Source: Synergistaceae bacterium UBA1358 (GTDB taxonomy: Bacteria; Synergistota; Synergistia; Synergistales; Synergistaceae). From it: DNA of 23,231 nucleotides. The stretch spans positions 1,084 to 24,314 of the forward strand of contig DBRW01000015.1 of the NCBI GenBank assembly GCA_002306075.1. The letters are read 5' to 3'. The translations under genes were made by a program, and so were the position numbers. This document shows, one piece after another, positions 6,550 through 14,835 of the stretch (the stretch's first letter is position 1; each line of letters starts with the position of its first letter). The notes beneath the pieces were generated by a model. It saw only the letters and a list, made by a program, of their open reading frames with translations, was not told the origin of the DNA and made no database searches.

Positions 6550-7190
6550 CTTTCGCTCTGCCCACGGGGCGTTCGCTTCAGGATTGCATAGAAATATTGG
6601 AGGGTGCGGGACTTCCGGTCAATAATCTCAAAAATCACGGGAGGAACCTGATCGTAGACGAAGGAAGCTTCCGTTATCTGCTTTCAAAGCCTTCCGATGT
6701 TCCGGCTATGGTCCACTACGGGGCCGCGGACCTTGCGATAGCAGGAAATGACGTTGTCGAGGAATCGGGGATATCTTTGGTCGAACTTCTTGATACAGGA
6801 CACGGAAAGTGCGTCATGGCAGTCGCCGGAACAAGGGCGATCGCTGAAAAGTTCAACGGCAACACCTGCAGCCTCATGGGACTCAAGGTGGCCACAAAGT
6901 ACGCGAGGATCGCGGAAAACACTTTCGGCTCATGGGGAGTCCAGATAAAGATACTCAGACTCAACGGGTCTGTCGAACTCGCACCGGCTCTTGGGCTCAG
7001 CGACTGCATCTTTGACATAGTCCAGACCGGAAACACGATAAAGGCCAACGGACTGATGGTCATCAAGGAGACGGCTCCGGTATCGCTGCGCCTGCTGGCG
7101 GGTCAAGGATCTGTCCGGCTCAGATGGCGTTCCATGTTCGGAGTGGTGAACGCGATCGAAAACTATGTAAAAGGGGCGGCATGCGCATGA
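6543..7190 (+). CDS. hisG: ATP phosphoribosyltransferase, short catalytic form
   Basis: HisG joins ATP and PRPP to give phosphoribosyl-ATP, the committed step of histidine synthesis. At 215 residues it is the short form, lacking the C-terminal regulatory ACT-like domain and therefore needing HisZ. Visible family segments are LPTGRSLQD at the start, GAADLAIAGNDVVEE, KVATKYARI and the PRPP loop region DIVQTGNTIKANGL. It starts inside the end of hisZ after a run of six G and ends in an overlap with hisB. Confidence 0.95.
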   Translation: MLTFALPTGRSLQDCIEILEGAGLPVNNLKNHGRNLIVDEGSFRYLLSKPSDVPAMVHYGAADLAIAGNDVVEESGISLVELLDTGHGKCVMAVAGTRAIAEKFNGNTCSLMGLKVATKYARIAENTFGSWGVQIKILRLNGSVELAPALGLSDCIFDIVQTGNTIKANGLMVIKETAPVSLRLLAGQGSVRLRWRSMFGVVNAIENYVKGAACA

Positions 7191-7756
7191 AGAAGGATGC
7201 CCGAAGAAAGACCAATGAGACAGAGATAGAAGTCTCCCTCGAATTTCCGGGGATAAAGAGAAGGATCGGGATCGGCTGCGGATTCCTCGCCCATATGATC
7301 GACCTTATGTTCAGCAGGGCCGGGATCGGCATATGTCTTGAGGCAAAAGGAGACACAGAGGTCGACTTCCACCACCTTACGGAGGATATTGGGATCGTCC
7401 TCGGACAGATGCTCAGGGAAATCGCAAAAGAGGGGGGCATCGCGCGTTACGGCTGGTGCATCCTGCCAATGGACGGTTCTTTGGCAAGAGTAGCCCTTGA
7501 TTTCAGCGGGAGAGGAGCTTCTTACTTCTCCGGATCATTCCCCTCGGAAAAATGCGGCGATTTCGACATGGAACTCGTGGCTGAATTTTTCAGGGGCTTT
7601 GCAAGAGAGGGCGGCATCACGCTCCATGTCGCGCTGCTTGAGGCCGACAATTCGCACCACGCAGCGGAGGCCGTCTTCAAGGCTGTCGGCATGGCTCTCG
7701 GTCAGGCTCTTTCCCCTTCTGACAGGGCACCGAGCACGAAGGGGCTCTGGCTGTGA
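7187..7756 (+). CDS. hisB: imidazoleglycerol-phosphate dehydratase
   Basis: HisB dehydrates imidazole-glycerol phosphate to imidazole-acetol phosphate at a di-manganese site. From the ATG at 7187, which overlaps the hisG stop as ATGA, the protein has 189 residues, the dehydratase alone without the phosphatase domain of enteric HisB. Metal ligands are present: H36 in GFLAHM, H62-H63 and E66 in FHHLTED, H147, and H157-H158 and E161 in NSHHAAEAVFK. PSTKG closes the protein. It departs from the consensus in FLAHM (usually FLDHM), HHL (usually HHT) and PMDGSL (usually PMDEAL). An ATG at 7181 is the alternative start, with AGGGG closer to it. Confidence 0.92.
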   Translation: MKKDARRKTNETEIEVSLEFPGIKRRIGIGCGFLAHMIDLMFSRAGIGICLEAKGDTEVDFHHLTEDIGIVLGQMLREIAKEGGIARYGWCILPMDGSLARVALDFSGRGASYFSGSFPSEKCGDFDMELVAEFFRGFAREGGITLHVALLEADNSHHAAEAVFKAVGMALGQALSPSDRAPSTKGLWL

Positions 7757-8472
7757 TATTCTTTCCTGCGATCGATCTTTTTGGTGGAAAAGTCGTGCGC
7801 CTTACCGGCGGAGATTTTTCCAAAATCACGGACTACGGACATTCGCCGTCTGAAATGGCAAAAAGTTTTATGGACGCAGGATGCACTCACATACACATTG
7901 TCGACCTCGAAGGGGCGAAGGCGGGACATCCGTGCCATCTGCAGATACTTGAAGAGATATCGTCACTTGGCATGTTCGTCCAGTACGGAGGAGGGCTCCG
8001 CTCGGAGAGCAACATAAGAGACGCGCTATCTGCCGGGGCAGGCAGGGTCATGATAGGGAGCATGCTTTTCACGGATGACGACATTCCGCTTCAGATAGCA
8101 AGCGAGTTTGGTCCCGCAGCAATGCCTGCGGTAGACATAAAGGCGGGAAGGATCGTACATTCGGGTTGGCTGAGCAATGCCGATATGGGTCCGAAAGAGG
8201 CCCTTGAATGGTTCAGGAAAATTGGTTTTTCGATATTTCTGGTGACGAATACCGACCTGGATGGCCTGATGTCAGGCACCGACCCCGAACTTTACAGGCA
8301 GTTGGGTGAAAAGAGGAATGACATAGTTGCGGCAGGTGGGATAACCTCCGCGAACGACATCATATCACTGAACTCCCTCGGACTGGCGGGGGTCATCGTC
8401 GGCAAAAGTCTTTACGAGGGCGGGATAACGATCTCAGATGCACTGAAAGCGGCATCGGGAAAGGAAAGATAG
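7753..8472 (+). CDS. hisA: ProFAR isomerase HisA
   Basis: HisA performs the Amadori isomerisation of ProFAR to PRFAR on a TIM barrel. The 239-residue protein shows the catalytic aspartate region AIDLFGGKVVRL (D8) and the second half-barrel aspartate in TNTDLDGLMSG. Phosphate loops GGGLRSES and AAGGITSAND follow the half-barrel repeat. The start is GTG, overlapping the hisB stop as GTGA, and starts MIFFPAIDL. It is paralogous to HisF further on in the operon. Confidence 0.95.
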   Translation: MIFFPAIDLFGGKVVRLTGGDFSKITDYGHSPSEMAKSFMDAGCTHIHIVDLEGAKAGHPCHLQILEEISSLGMFVQYGGGLRSESNIRDALSAGAGRVMIGSMLFTDDDIPLQIASEFGPAAMPAVDIKAGRIVHSGWLSNADMGPKEALEWFRKIGFSIFLVTNTDLDGLMSGTDPELYRQLGEKRNDIVAAGGITSANDIISLNSLGLAGVIVGKSLYEGGITISDALKAASGKER

Positions 8473-8475
8473 ATC

Positions 8476-9114
8476 ATGGCGGAGATCGACATCGGCCTTG
8501 TCAAATTTGACGAAAAGGGACTGGTCCCTGTCATCGTTCAGGACCGGACCAGCGCTGAAATACTCATGGCCGCATGGGCAAATGAGGAGGCACTCAGGCT
8601 CACAGCCGATTCGGGAGAATTGACCCTTTGGAGCAGATCCAGAAAAGAGCTGTGGAGAAAAGGCGGGACCAGCGGAAATGTCATGAAGGTCTTCGAGCTT
8701 CGCACAGACTGCGACGGGGACACGCTGCTCGCTGTCGTGGAGCCTTCCGGGCCTGCGTGCCATACGGGAAAGCGCAGCTGTTTTTACCGTTCGATATGGG
8801 GAAAAGAAAACTCGACAGAAGCCACTTTCCTTGGACGGCTCTGGCGTTATCTCGTCATAAGGAAGTCAGAAGATCCAAAAGAGAGTTACACCGCGAGACT
8901 CCTCGCAGAAGGACCTTCACGGGTAGCCCAGAAGGTCGGAGAGGAAGGGGTCGAAACTGCGATCGCGGCGGCCACAGGAGACAGGGAGGGCTTCCGGTAT
9001 GAGGCCGCCGACCTGCTCTATCACCTTCTCGTAGCCTGCATCTCTTCGGGCGTCACGCTGAACGAAGTGCTCCATGAACTTATGTGCCGCCACAGAAGGA
9101 ACGAAGACAAATGA
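8476..9114 (+). CDS. hisIE: bifunctional phosphoribosyl-AMP cyclohydrolase / phosphoribosyl-ATP pyrophosphatase
   Basis: This fusion of HisI and HisE carries out steps 2 and 3 of histidine synthesis. The N-terminal ~115 residues are the cyclohydrolase, with WRKGGTSGN, the metal-binding DCDGD and the zinc cysteine segment HTGKRSCF. The C-terminal ~95 residues are the pyrophosphatase, with EGPSRVAQKVGEEGVETA and ADLLYHLLV. The 212-residue length fits the fused form. It begins 3 bases after hisA and its stop overlaps the hisH start. Confidence 0.95.
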   Translation: MAEIDIGLVKFDEKGLVPVIVQDRTSAEILMAAWANEEALRLTADSGELTLWSRSRKELWRKGGTSGNVMKVFELRTDCDGDTLLAVVEPSGPACHTGKRSCFYRSIWGKENSTEATFLGRLWRYLVIRKSEDPKESYTARLLAEGPSRVAQKVGEEGVETAIAAATGDREGFRYEAADLLYHLLVACISSGVTLNEVLHELMCRHRRNEDK

Positions 9115-9731
9115 TAGCGATAATAGATTACGGGGCAGGTAATCTGCAGAGTGTCTGCAATACCCTGAACTTTATAGGATGTCCGTGGACCGTAACGTCA
9201 GACCCGGCAGAAATACTTTCCGCAGACGGGGCGATCCTTCCCGGTGTAGGGGCGTTCGGAAGCGCGATGTCGGAGATGGAACGCAAGGGACTCGTTGAAA
9301 CGGTGAGGGCTGCGGCAATAAGCGGAAGACCCTTTGTCGGCATATGCGCCGGAATGCAGCTGCTGTTTGAAGAGAGCGAAGAGAGTCCGGGAGTCCCCGG
9401 CCTGGGGATCCTTAGGGGGAAAGTCATTCGCTTCCCTTCGGAGAAAGGGCTGAAAATACCACACATGGGATGGAACTCTATCAGGGTCAAAAAGGCGAGC
9501 AGGCTTCTCGGAAAGCTCCCCGATCAGCCATACATGTATTTCGTACACTCATATTATGTAAAGGCGGATGATGAAGAGGCGGTCTCTGCCGTATCGGAAT
9601 ACGGAACGACTTTTGACGCCGCGGTGGAACAGGATAACCTTTTCGGCTTCCAGTTCCACCCTGAAAAGAGCGGGACTGGTGGCATTTCCATATTGAGACG
9701 TTTTGCCGAACTTGCCGGAGGATGCCGATAA
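9111..9731 (+). CDS. hisH: imidazole glycerol phosphate synthase, glutaminase subunit
   Basis: HisH frees ammonia from glutamine and channels it into HisF. The protein has 206 residues from the ATG that overlaps the hisIE stop (ATGA). It starts MIAIIDYGAGNLQSV, carries the nucleophile in GICAGMQLLFE (C79), and ends with the His-Glu pair in FQFHPEKSG (H183, E185), making a complete class I amidotransferase triad. An in-frame start at 9084 would only add residues inside hisIE and is not used. Confidence 0.95.
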   Translation: MIAIIDYGAGNLQSVCNTLNFIGCPWTVTSDPAEILSADGAILPGVGAFGSAMSEMERKGLVETVRAAAISGRPFVGICAGMQLLFEESEESPGVPGLGILRGKVIRFPSEKGLKIPHMGWNSIRVKKASRLLGKLPDQPYMYFVHSYYVKADDEEAVSAVSEYGTTFDAAVEQDNLFGFQFHPEKSGTGGISILRRFAELAGGCR

Positions 9732-10489
9732 TGTACGCGCAGAGGATAATTCCATGTCTTGACATCAAAGACGGAAGAGTCGTCAAGGGAGTAAATTTCA
9801 TCGACCTGAGGGACGCCGGCGATCCTGCGGAATGCGCCGCTGCATATGAAGCGGCAGGAGCCGACGAGATAGTCTTCCTCGACATCACTGCGACTGCCGA
9901 TGCAAGAGATACAGTGGCTGATCTCGTCAGGGCCGTGGCATCCGGGGTATTCATACCGATAACGGTAGGGGGAGGGATCCGCACCATCGAAGACATCCGC
10001 ACTATCCTCAGGGCAGGTGCCGATAAAGTCTCACTAAATTCCTCAGCCGTAAAGAGACCGGAGCTCATAACCGAGGCCGCGGAGACTTTCGGCAGTCAGT
10101 GCATCGTTGCAGCCATCGACGCAAAAAGAAAAGGTGACGGCACCTGGGAGGTCTACACCGCAGGCGGACGTACGGCGACCGGCATCGACGCGGTCAAATG
10201 GGCCATGGAAGCAGAGCGGCTCGGTGCTGGAGAGATACTGCTTACAAGCATGGACAGGGACGGAACAAAGTCAGGTTACGACATCGAACTGACAGCGGCA
10301 GTGAGTTCGAGGGTCAATATACCGGTCATCGCATCCGGAGGTGCCGGCGACTATCCCCACTTCTACGACGCCTTCGCCGTCGGAAGGGCTGATGCCGTGC
10401 TTGCGGCTTCGCTTTTCCATTACAATGAGATCCCTATACCGGAATTAAAAAAATACCTTTCACTCAAGGGGATCAGAGTGCGCCTTTAA
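9731..10489 (+). CDS. hisF: imidazole glycerol phosphate synthase, cyclase subunit
   Basis: HisF takes PRFAR and ammonia from HisH to give imidazole-glycerol phosphate and AICAR. From the ATG at 9731 (overlapping the hisH stop as TAATG, 9 bases after GGAGG) the protein has 252 residues. The ATG at 9722 has no room for a ribosome-binding site. The catalytic aspartates are visible in CLDIKDGR (D11) and in TSMDRDGTKSG, with phosphate loops VGGGIRT and ASGGAG. It is the last gene of the his operon. No clear intrinsic terminator follows. Confidence 0.96.
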   Translation: MYAQRIIPCLDIKDGRVVKGVNFIDLRDAGDPAECAAAYEAAGADEIVFLDITATADARDTVADLVRAVASGVFIPITVGGGIRTIEDIRTILRAGADKVSLNSSAVKRPELITEAAETFGSQCIVAAIDAKRKGDGTWEVYTAGGRTATGIDAVKWAMEAERLGAGEILLTSMDRDGTKSGYDIELTAAVSSRVNIPVIASGGAGDYPHFYDAFAVGRADAVLAASLFHYNEIPIPELKKYLSLKGIRVRL

Positions 10490-10497
10490 CTTTGTGA

Positions 10498-10526
10498 TTG
10501 TTCCGTGTCCCGGCAGGTCCTATAAT
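10498..10526 (+). promoter_or_regulatory. promoter of the first PNPOx-like gene
   Basis: TTGTTC (10498-10503) and a perfect TATAAT (10521-10526) are separated by 17 bases, 29 bases before the start codon. Confidence 0.6.
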
Positions 10527-10555
10527 CATCTAAACACACATACGGGGGTGTTTTT

Positions 10556-11029
10556 ATGAGAAGAAAAGATAAGGAAGTCACTTCCCGCGAATGGATGATG
10601 GAAGTGCTGGAAAAGGGTGTCTGGCTGGAGCTGGCGATGTCCGGAAAGGACGGATGGCCCTATGTAGTACCGCTCAATTACGGGATCGGGGATGATTTCA
10701 TAATCGTCCACGGAGCGAGAGAGGGTAAAAAGATCGATCTCCTGAAGGAAAACGACAAGGTCGCTTTCAACGTGGCCATAGACACCGAGATAATACGGGA
10801 CGAAAATGATCCGTCTGAATTCAGCATGAAGTACAGGAGCGTCTCGGGGCTCGGGACCGCAAAGCTTATCGAGGATATCGATGAAAAAAGAGAGGCCCTG
10901 AAAATTATCATGGAACATTACCATGGGCCGAAGGAACCCATGACAGAAGCTACTCTCAAGGCCACTGCCGTCATAAAGATATCGATAACGGAACTTACCG
11001 GAAAGATAAACTTCTACCCCAAACCGTAA
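10556..11029 (+). CDS. PNPOx-like / NimA-like flavin-binding protein, copy 1
   Basis: This 157-residue protein belongs to the pyridoxamine-phosphate-oxidase-like split-barrel superfamily. The NimA-like signature GKDGWPYVVPLNYG is at about residues 30-43, followed by a KKIDLLKENDKVAFNV segment typical of these FMN-binding folds. Such proteins bind FMN or heme and include nitroimidazole reductases; the real substrate is unknown. The ATG follows GGGGGTG. It has its own promoter and is about 70% identical by eye to the next gene, a tandem duplication. Confidence 0.82.
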   Translation: MRRKDKEVTSREWMMEVLEKGVWLELAMSGKDGWPYVVPLNYGIGDDFIIVHGAREGKKIDLLKENDKVAFNVAIDTEIIRDENDPSEFSMKYRSVSGLGTAKLIEDIDEKREALKIIMEHYHGPKEPMTEATLKATAVIKISITELTGKINFYPKP

Positions 11030-11091
11030 CAGCAACTTTTCGCGGTATGTCTGCTTCAGCGCGGGCTGACCCGTCTGCGCCGGCCATACAG

Positions 11092-11120
11092 TTGTCCCGC
11101 CTTACCTCATGTACTATACT
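11092..11120 (+). promoter_or_regulatory. promoter of the second PNPOx-like gene
   Basis: TTGTCC (11092-11097) and TATACT (11115-11120) are 17 bases apart, 30 bases before the start codon. The copy 2 gene can thus be expressed apart from copy 1. Confidence 0.6.
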
Positions 11121-11150
11121 CACCTGAGTATGTTTCAGGAGGTGTGCCGT

Positions 11151-11627
11151 ATGAGAAGAATCGATAGGGAAGTGGTATCCCGCGAATGGATGACGGAGGT
11201 CCTTGAAAAGGGGGAATGGATGGAACTGGCGCTGGCAGGCAAAGACGGCTGGCCCTATATCGTACCGCTCAATTACGGCTTCGGCGACGATTTTATAGTG
11301 ATCCATTGCGCAAAAGAGGGCAAAAAGATCGACCTTCTGAAAGAGAACAACAAGGTCGCGTTCAACGTTACGGTCGATGCTGAAATCGTCCGCAATGAAG
11401 AGGACCCGACTAAATTCAGCATGAAGTACAAAAGCGTATCGGGGCGCGGTATCGCGGAATTCATCGAAGACAACAACGAAAAACGAGCGGCTCTCGAGCT
11501 GATGATGGAACATTACAGGGGGCCCAAAGGACCTATCACGGAAGAAAAGCTGAGCGTTACGGCTGTGGTAAAGATCCGCATAACAGAGATAACAGGCAAG
11601 GTAAATCGCTACCCCAAACCGGAATGA
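11151..11627 (+). CDS. PNPOx-like / NimA-like flavin-binding protein, copy 2
   Basis: This is a 158-residue paralogue of the preceding gene with the same GKDGWPYIVPLNYG signature and the KKIDLLKENNKVAFNV segment. The start at 11151 is set by AGGAGGTGTGCCGT directly upstream and by alignment with copy 1 (both begin MRR and share SREWM). An upstream in-frame ATG at 11109 falls in the promoter region. Changes between the copies are spread along the protein and not clustered, as for two genes both under selection. It is followed by a strong terminator. Confidence 0.82.
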   Translation: MRRIDREVVSREWMTEVLEKGEWMELALAGKDGWPYIVPLNYGFGDDFIVIHCAKEGKKIDLLKENNKVAFNVTVDAEIVRNEEDPTKFSMKYKSVSGRGIAEFIEDNNEKRAALELMMEHYRGPKGPITEEKLSVTAVVKIRITEITGKVNRYPKPE

Positions 11628-11632
11628 TAAAA

Positions 11633-11682
11633 TAAGAGGGAGGACCGCCCCATTTAACGCGGTCCTCCCTCTTATCTTTTTT
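11633..11682. terminator. strong bidirectional intrinsic terminator
   Basis: A perfect 16-bp stem (11633-11648 with 11659-11674) with a 10-base loop is followed by TCTTTTTT on the plus strand and by TTATTTTATC on the minus strand. It ends both the plus-strand PNPOx-like pair and the minus-strand CorC-like gene that converge here. Confidence 0.92.
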
Positions 11683-11694
11683 CAGTGCCGGGAT

Positions 11695-12984
11695 CTAATC
11701 GGCGTCCGGACCCTCTGTCCGTTCCTTGATATATTTCATGCGCACCTGCATTATCCTGTGGTTCCTGACCTCAAGCACATGTATGTCCCATGCGCCGTAA
11801 GTTATAAGCTGACCCTGCTTCGGAAAATCTCCGGAAAGCTCGAGCACCATCCCTGCAAGGGTATCCACATCTTCAAAAGCCGTATCGAAAGGATATGCAA
11901 GCGCATCGGAAAGTTCTTCGAGGTTGACGAATCCCTGGACGATATAGGTATTCTCGTCCTCCGCCTGTATCTCCGGGACCTCCGTATCGTATTCGTCCTG
12001 TATGTCGCCGACTATCTCCTCTATAAGATCTTCAAGCGTCACAAGCCCGGCCATGCCCCCATACTCGTCGATCACGATAGCGATGTGGGTCCTTGATTTT
12101 TTCATCACGTCAAGGGCCTCGTCGGTCTTCATGGTCTCCGGCACAAAGAGGGGCTTTCTCATCAGTTTTACTATTGAGATGTTCTTTTCGTTATGGGCAA
12201 GCGGCCCCAGAAGGTCCTTCGCGTAAAGTATCCCGATCACCTGGTCAAGGTCTTCCCTGTACACCGGGATCCTTGAATGACCGCTTTCAAGGAATATTTT
12301 CACCGCCTCTTCCGCTGTCCCGTCCTGTTCGATCGCGAATACGTCGGTCCTGGGTTCCATGACCTCAGAAACCCTGGTCTCCTCAAAAGCTATGACCCCG
12401 TGGATCATCTTGCGCTCGTCCTCTTCAAGAGCGCCGACAGCGCTGCCTTCGGTGACGATATGATCTATTTCCTCGCGTGATATTAGAGAGCTGTACGAGA
12501 TAAGGTCCATACCTATAATTTTTCCAAAAAGTCTGAGGACCATCCTCAAAGACCACGTAAGAGGCGTCATCAAGGTGCTTATGACCTGCAGAAATGGGAG
12601 AGAGAAAAGGAGAACAGCCTCTTTTTTTGCTATTGCAAAATTCTTGGGCAGGATCTCGCAGAATATCACGATAAGTATCGTCATTACAGCGACCGCCAGG
12701 GCAGGCCCCAGAGCACCGAAGAAATTCAGCGCCAGTGTAGTGGCGACTGCGCTTGCTGCAATATTTACGACATTATTTCCTATCAGGGTAACGTTTATCG
12801 CCTTGGCTGTGTTGTCAGCAAGCCAGAAGAAGCCTTTTCGGCGATGTGGATATTCATCGGACAGAGCGAGTAGTTTTCCTTTTCCTGCTGCCGTTATTGA
12901 CGTCTCTGTGGCACTGAAATAGAACGAAAATATCAATAACACGACCAGCAGAATAATACTGCCGGATATGTCGGAACTCACCAA
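11695..12984 (-). CDS. CNNM-domain / CorC-HlyC family membrane protein with CBS pair
   Basis: This integral membrane protein of about 429 residues is of the type often labelled hemolysin C and linked to Mg2+/Co2+ homeostasis. An N-terminal CNNM (DUF21) domain with about four membrane segments begins IILLVVLLIFSFYFSATET and includes FCEILPKNFA. Two CBS domains follow (EVMEPRTDVFAI, then FVPETMKTDEAL and DEYGGMAGLVTLEDLIEEI), then a C-terminal CorC_HlyC domain. The start is probably TTG at 12984, 7 bases after AAGGAGG, or the GTG next to it; upstream ATG codons lie in or before that ribosome-binding site. Ion transport is family knowledge only and is not shown by the sequence. Confidence 0.88.
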   Translation of the reverse strand: MVSSDISGSIILLVVLLIFSFYFSATETSITAAGKGKLLALSDEYPHRRKGFFWLADNTAKAINVTLIGNNVVNIAASAVATTLALNFFGALGPALAVAVMTILIVIFCEILPKNFAIAKKEAVLLFSLPFLQVISTLMTPLTWSLRMVLRLFGKIIGMDLISYSSLISREEIDHIVTEGSAVGALEEDERKMIHGVIAFEETRVSEVMEPRTDVFAIEQDGTAEEAVKIFLESGHSRIPVYREDLDQVIGILYAKDLLGPLAHNEKNISIVKLMRKPLFVPETMKTDEALDVMKKSRTHIAIVIDEYGGMAGLVTLEDLIEEIVGDIQDEYDTEVPEIQAEDENTYIVQGFVNLEELSDALAYPFDTAFEDVDTLAGMVLELSGDFPKQGQLITYGAWDIHVLEVRNHRIMQVRMKYIKERTEGPDAD

Positions 12985-13141
12985 CGATCGACCTCCTTGA
13001 TTGGTCATGAACGCAGCCTTATGCGGCGATATGCGCTCATACGCGCATAGCATAGCACAAAGATCCTGAAAAATGCAGTCCCGTACAAATACTTAATTGG
13101 ATCAACATCGGAATGTCCGGCTATATTCTTCCGATAAGACC

Positions 13142-14671
13142 TTATTGATATGACTTTATTGCCTCAATTGCCCTTTCCAGTTCAACATCGACTCCCTCAG
13201 AGATTTTAAGCGCATTGCTCAGTGTCATTGGCACCCGGATGGACGGCGAGATCCCGCCTTCTCCTTCACGGCTGTCTAACTGGACTTTCTTGTCCTTATC
13301 GAGTGACTGCCCATAGGGCCAGTGCACAACGATATCACCCGAGATCCTGGCCTCGTCGCCCGCCAATCCAAAAGAGCCGTTTGTTCCATAAAATCCCACG
13401 GTCATTCCACGGGGAAGGTCCCTTATCCCCTTTGCCAGTCCCTCTCCGGAACTTACGCATTTTGAATTGATAAGGGCCACGACTGGGCCGTCAAAGTAAG
13501 GAAGTGCGGGATCGATATAGAGACCGGGATCCGACTGAAGGGATCTTACGGAAGGATCAGGACGTATCTCCATTTTTCCCGTCAGTGTGTTGTAAGAATT
13601 CTGATATTCATAAATCACTTTTTCAGTGTAGAACGATGCCAGGATATCCGCGGCCATTGAATCCAGCCCCCCGACATTGTTTCTGATATCAAGTATAAGC
13701 CCCCTGACCTTGGCTTTTTTGAATTCGCTCAGGGCCTTCCTGAACAAACCCAGTGTTGAGGGGGCTTCCTCTCCCCCGTTAAAGTCAAAGTCAAATTCTC
13801 CCCATAACTTGATATAACCTATGTTACCCTTAATAAATCTTGTTTCGACCATGGACATAGGAGGCTCCTGCGGATCTTTCACTTCCAGGATCAGGTCTCT
13901 CAGTCCGTCCGAAACCACACAGGCAGGATAATTTTTACGCAGGGATGATCCATTGTCATCATAAGAGCATAAAGACATTTCTACGGTTATGCCGTCAATA
14001 TTTGAGAATGTTATTGATGCCGATGTATTTATCGGAGCTCTGACAAGATATCGGACCTTCTGATTTACAAGGTCCTCATTTGTTGCAGGGTTAGAACCGA
14101 AAAGCACAGGAACTTCATTAAGTACATCCGCCACAGGACGGCCATTCCATTCAATGATCTCTGCCCCCGGGCGCATTCCCTTTGCATAAGCTTCTCCGGA
14201 TACATCCACCCAGTTTACTGCCAGCTTGCCGTTCGACAATCTTACAGCCGAAAATCCGAAACCGCCTCCAATAAATTTATTATCGATCTCAGGGATGGAG
14301 GTCATGCGCACATGTCCATCGGGGATGCTGTAAAGGTATTCCTTCAGAGCCAGGTAATATGCCGTGAAATCATTTGACTCCTGTGCGCTTTCAATTTTGG
14401 GTTTGGTTTTTTTATATAGGTACTCCCAATCAATATTTTTCCAATCTGTAAAAGCATATTCCCGTGAAATTTTATTGTGAAGCTTTTCGAATGATCCGCT
14501 CCAGGTAAGGTCACTGAAATCCTCAGGGATCGGCGCTACATATTCCTCACTTTGATGCAGATCCAGGGCATATGCAGGCACACCGGGGAAACAGAAATAA
14601 ATTGCAGTGAAGAGAAAAGCAACGGTAATTCCCCTGAAGCCGCACAAATATGATGACATTGTCCTCTTCAA
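13142..14671 (-). CDS. exported S41 family (C-terminal processing-like) peptidase
   Basis: This 509-residue serine peptidase of family S41 is probably periplasmic. It starts with a signal peptide: KR, then a hydrophobic run FLFTAIYFCFPG, and likely cleavage after AYA. An N-terminal helical region carries YSIPDGHVRM. A PDZ-like segment (VDVSGEAYAKGMRPGAEI) follows, then the protease core with IGYIKLWGEF, LILDIRNNVGG and the likely catalytic Ser in NSKCVSSGEGLAKG. The start is taken as TTG at 14671, 8 bases after GGGAG; an ATG four codons on (14659) is the alternative but has poor spacing. It has its own promoter and no functional link to its neighbours. Confidence 0.85.
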   Translation of the reverse strand: MKRTMSSYLCGFRGITVAFLFTAIYFCFPGVPAYALDLHQSEEYVAPIPEDFSDLTWSGSFEKLHNKISREYAFTDWKNIDWEYLYKKTKPKIESAQESNDFTAYYLALKEYLYSIPDGHVRMTSIPEIDNKFIGGGFGFSAVRLSNGKLAVNWVDVSGEAYAKGMRPGAEIIEWNGRPVADVLNEVPVLFGSNPATNEDLVNQKVRYLVRAPINTSASITFSNIDGITVEMSLCSYDDNGSSLRKNYPACVVSDGLRDLILEVKDPQEPPMSMVETRFIKGNIGYIKLWGEFDFDFNGGEEAPSTLGLFRKALSEFKKAKVRGLILDIRNNVGGLDSMAADILASFYTEKVIYEYQNSYNTLTGKMEIRPDPSVRSLQSDPGLYIDPALPYFDGPVVALINSKCVSSGEGLAKGIRDLPRGMTVGFYGTNGSFGLAGDEARISGDIVVHWPYGQSLDKDKKVQLDSREGEGGISPSIRVPMTLSNALKISEGVDVELERAIEAIKSYQ

Positions 14672-14749
14672 CGAATATTCTCCCTGTAATTTAAATTTTA
14701 TAGGAACACAGGTAAATCGATTTTTGCATTATGCAATGCTCCGGGTTCC

Positions 14750-14778
14750 AGTTTAAATTTTAAACTTAAAATTGACAA
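14750..14778 (-). promoter_or_regulatory. promoter of the S41 peptidase gene
   Basis: On the minus strand, TTGTCA (14773-14778) is followed after 17 bases by TAAACT (14750-14755). The -10 region is part of a perfect inverted repeat, GTTTAAA-T-TTTAAAC (14751-14765), which could be a regulator site. Confidence 0.55.
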
Positions 14779-14835
14779 CATCCCTTCACTGAGGGGACCT
14801 GATCTGTCCGACATGAGGCTATTTGGTATTTCAGT

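Noticed and set aside
9487..10068. 193-residue minus-strand frame across hisH and hisF
   Set aside because: It overlaps two clear his genes on the other strand and its sequence is low in recognisable features; shadow of biased codon use.
10526..11513. Two long minus-strand frames antisense to the PNPOx-like genes (169 and 172 residues) that resemble each other
   Set aside because: Their similarity follows directly from the plus-strand duplication. The plus-strand frames carry a known family signature, ribosome-binding sites and promoters; the minus-strand ones do not.
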